The notes under the pieces are model-generated. The model was given only the letters and a program-made list of their open reading frames with translations, was not told the origin of the DNA and made no database searches. Positions 44,276 through 44,310 of a DNA stretch of 44,310 nucleotides are shown here, one piece after another. The stretch is taken from the NCBI RefSeq assembly GCF_022712295.1, contig NZ_JALAGT010000062.1, forward strand, positions 1-44,310, given 5' to 3'. The stretch comes from Galactobacter sp. Lineage in GTDB: Bacteria; Actinomycetota; Actinomycetes; Actinomycetales; Micrococcaceae. How positions within the stretch are numbered: the stretch's first letter is position 1; each line of letters begins with the position of its first letter. The position numbers were made by a program, and so were the translations under genes.

Positions 44276-44310
44276 ACAATTCCTCGTTCAGCCGATCGCC
44301 GATCATCGAC

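Overview
This window is core chromosome of a high-GC Gram-positive bacterium, an actinomycete most likely in the order Micrococcales and close to the Micrococcaceae. The clues are: many GTG and TTG starts; actinobacterial markers (WhiA with YvcK and RapZ, OpcA beside Zwf, a DUF3516-type helicase, a helicase-dead type PriA); and a gene order that I recall from Arthrobacter-like genomes. Genus is not resolved by inspection. I see no phage, transposon, CRISPR, tRNA or rRNA, and no classical defence locus. Almost every base lies in a gene or a short spacer; the only gene-free stretch over 300 bases is 24233-24645.

Layout. (1) 1-13630, all minus strand: a pyrimidine operon pyrR-pyrB-pyrC-(PH-like membrane protein)-carA-carB-pyrF, followed by gmk-rpoZ-coaBC-metK-priA (priA runs off the left edge). 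Most pyr junctions overlap by 4 or 8 nt, so translation is probably coupled. The leader of pyrR carries a match to the PyrR RNA-binding consensus just before its ribosome site. (2) 13655-20618: ctaB (heme O synthase), divergent from a pentose-phosphate operon tkt-tal-zwf-opcA on the plus strand. (3) 20704-24232, minus: lower glycolysis gapA, then pgk-tpiA-secG. (4) 24646-31858, minus: sodA; the uvrC-rapZ-yvcK-whiA operon; and a plsC-type acyltransferase with a HAD phosphatase behind uvrA. (5) 31927-36854: uvrA, a short GntR regulator, a divergent MBL-fold hydrolase and a trans-aconitate methyltransferase. (6) 36937-44260: a large DUF3516 helicase, a META-like lipoprotein, a proline-iminopeptidase-type hydrolase, a GH114-like lipoprotein, a TerC-family membrane protein and an unrecognised two-helix membrane protein.

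How they work together. The pyr operon makes UMP from bicarbonate, glutamine and aspartate, except for the dihydroorotate dehydrogenase and OPRT steps, whose genes are not here. gmk, rpoZ, coaBC and metK supply GDP, an RNA polymerase subunit, CoA and SAM. zwf/opcA and tkt/tal form the oxidative and non-oxidative pentose branches, joined to gapA-pgk-tpiA. uvrA and uvrC are two parts of nucleotide excision repair; uvrC leads an operon with the envelope and carbon regulators RapZ, YvcK and WhiA.

The most interesting signal is regulatory rather than a new gene cluster. About eleven genes have a TAnnnT -10 box 6-10 nt before the start codon, usually exactly 7 nt, with little or no Shine-Dalgarno sequence. 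That is the layout of leaderless mRNAs. By contrast pyrR, tkt, gapA and terC have leaders of about 100-230 nt with visible inverted repeats, which are candidates for RNA-level control.
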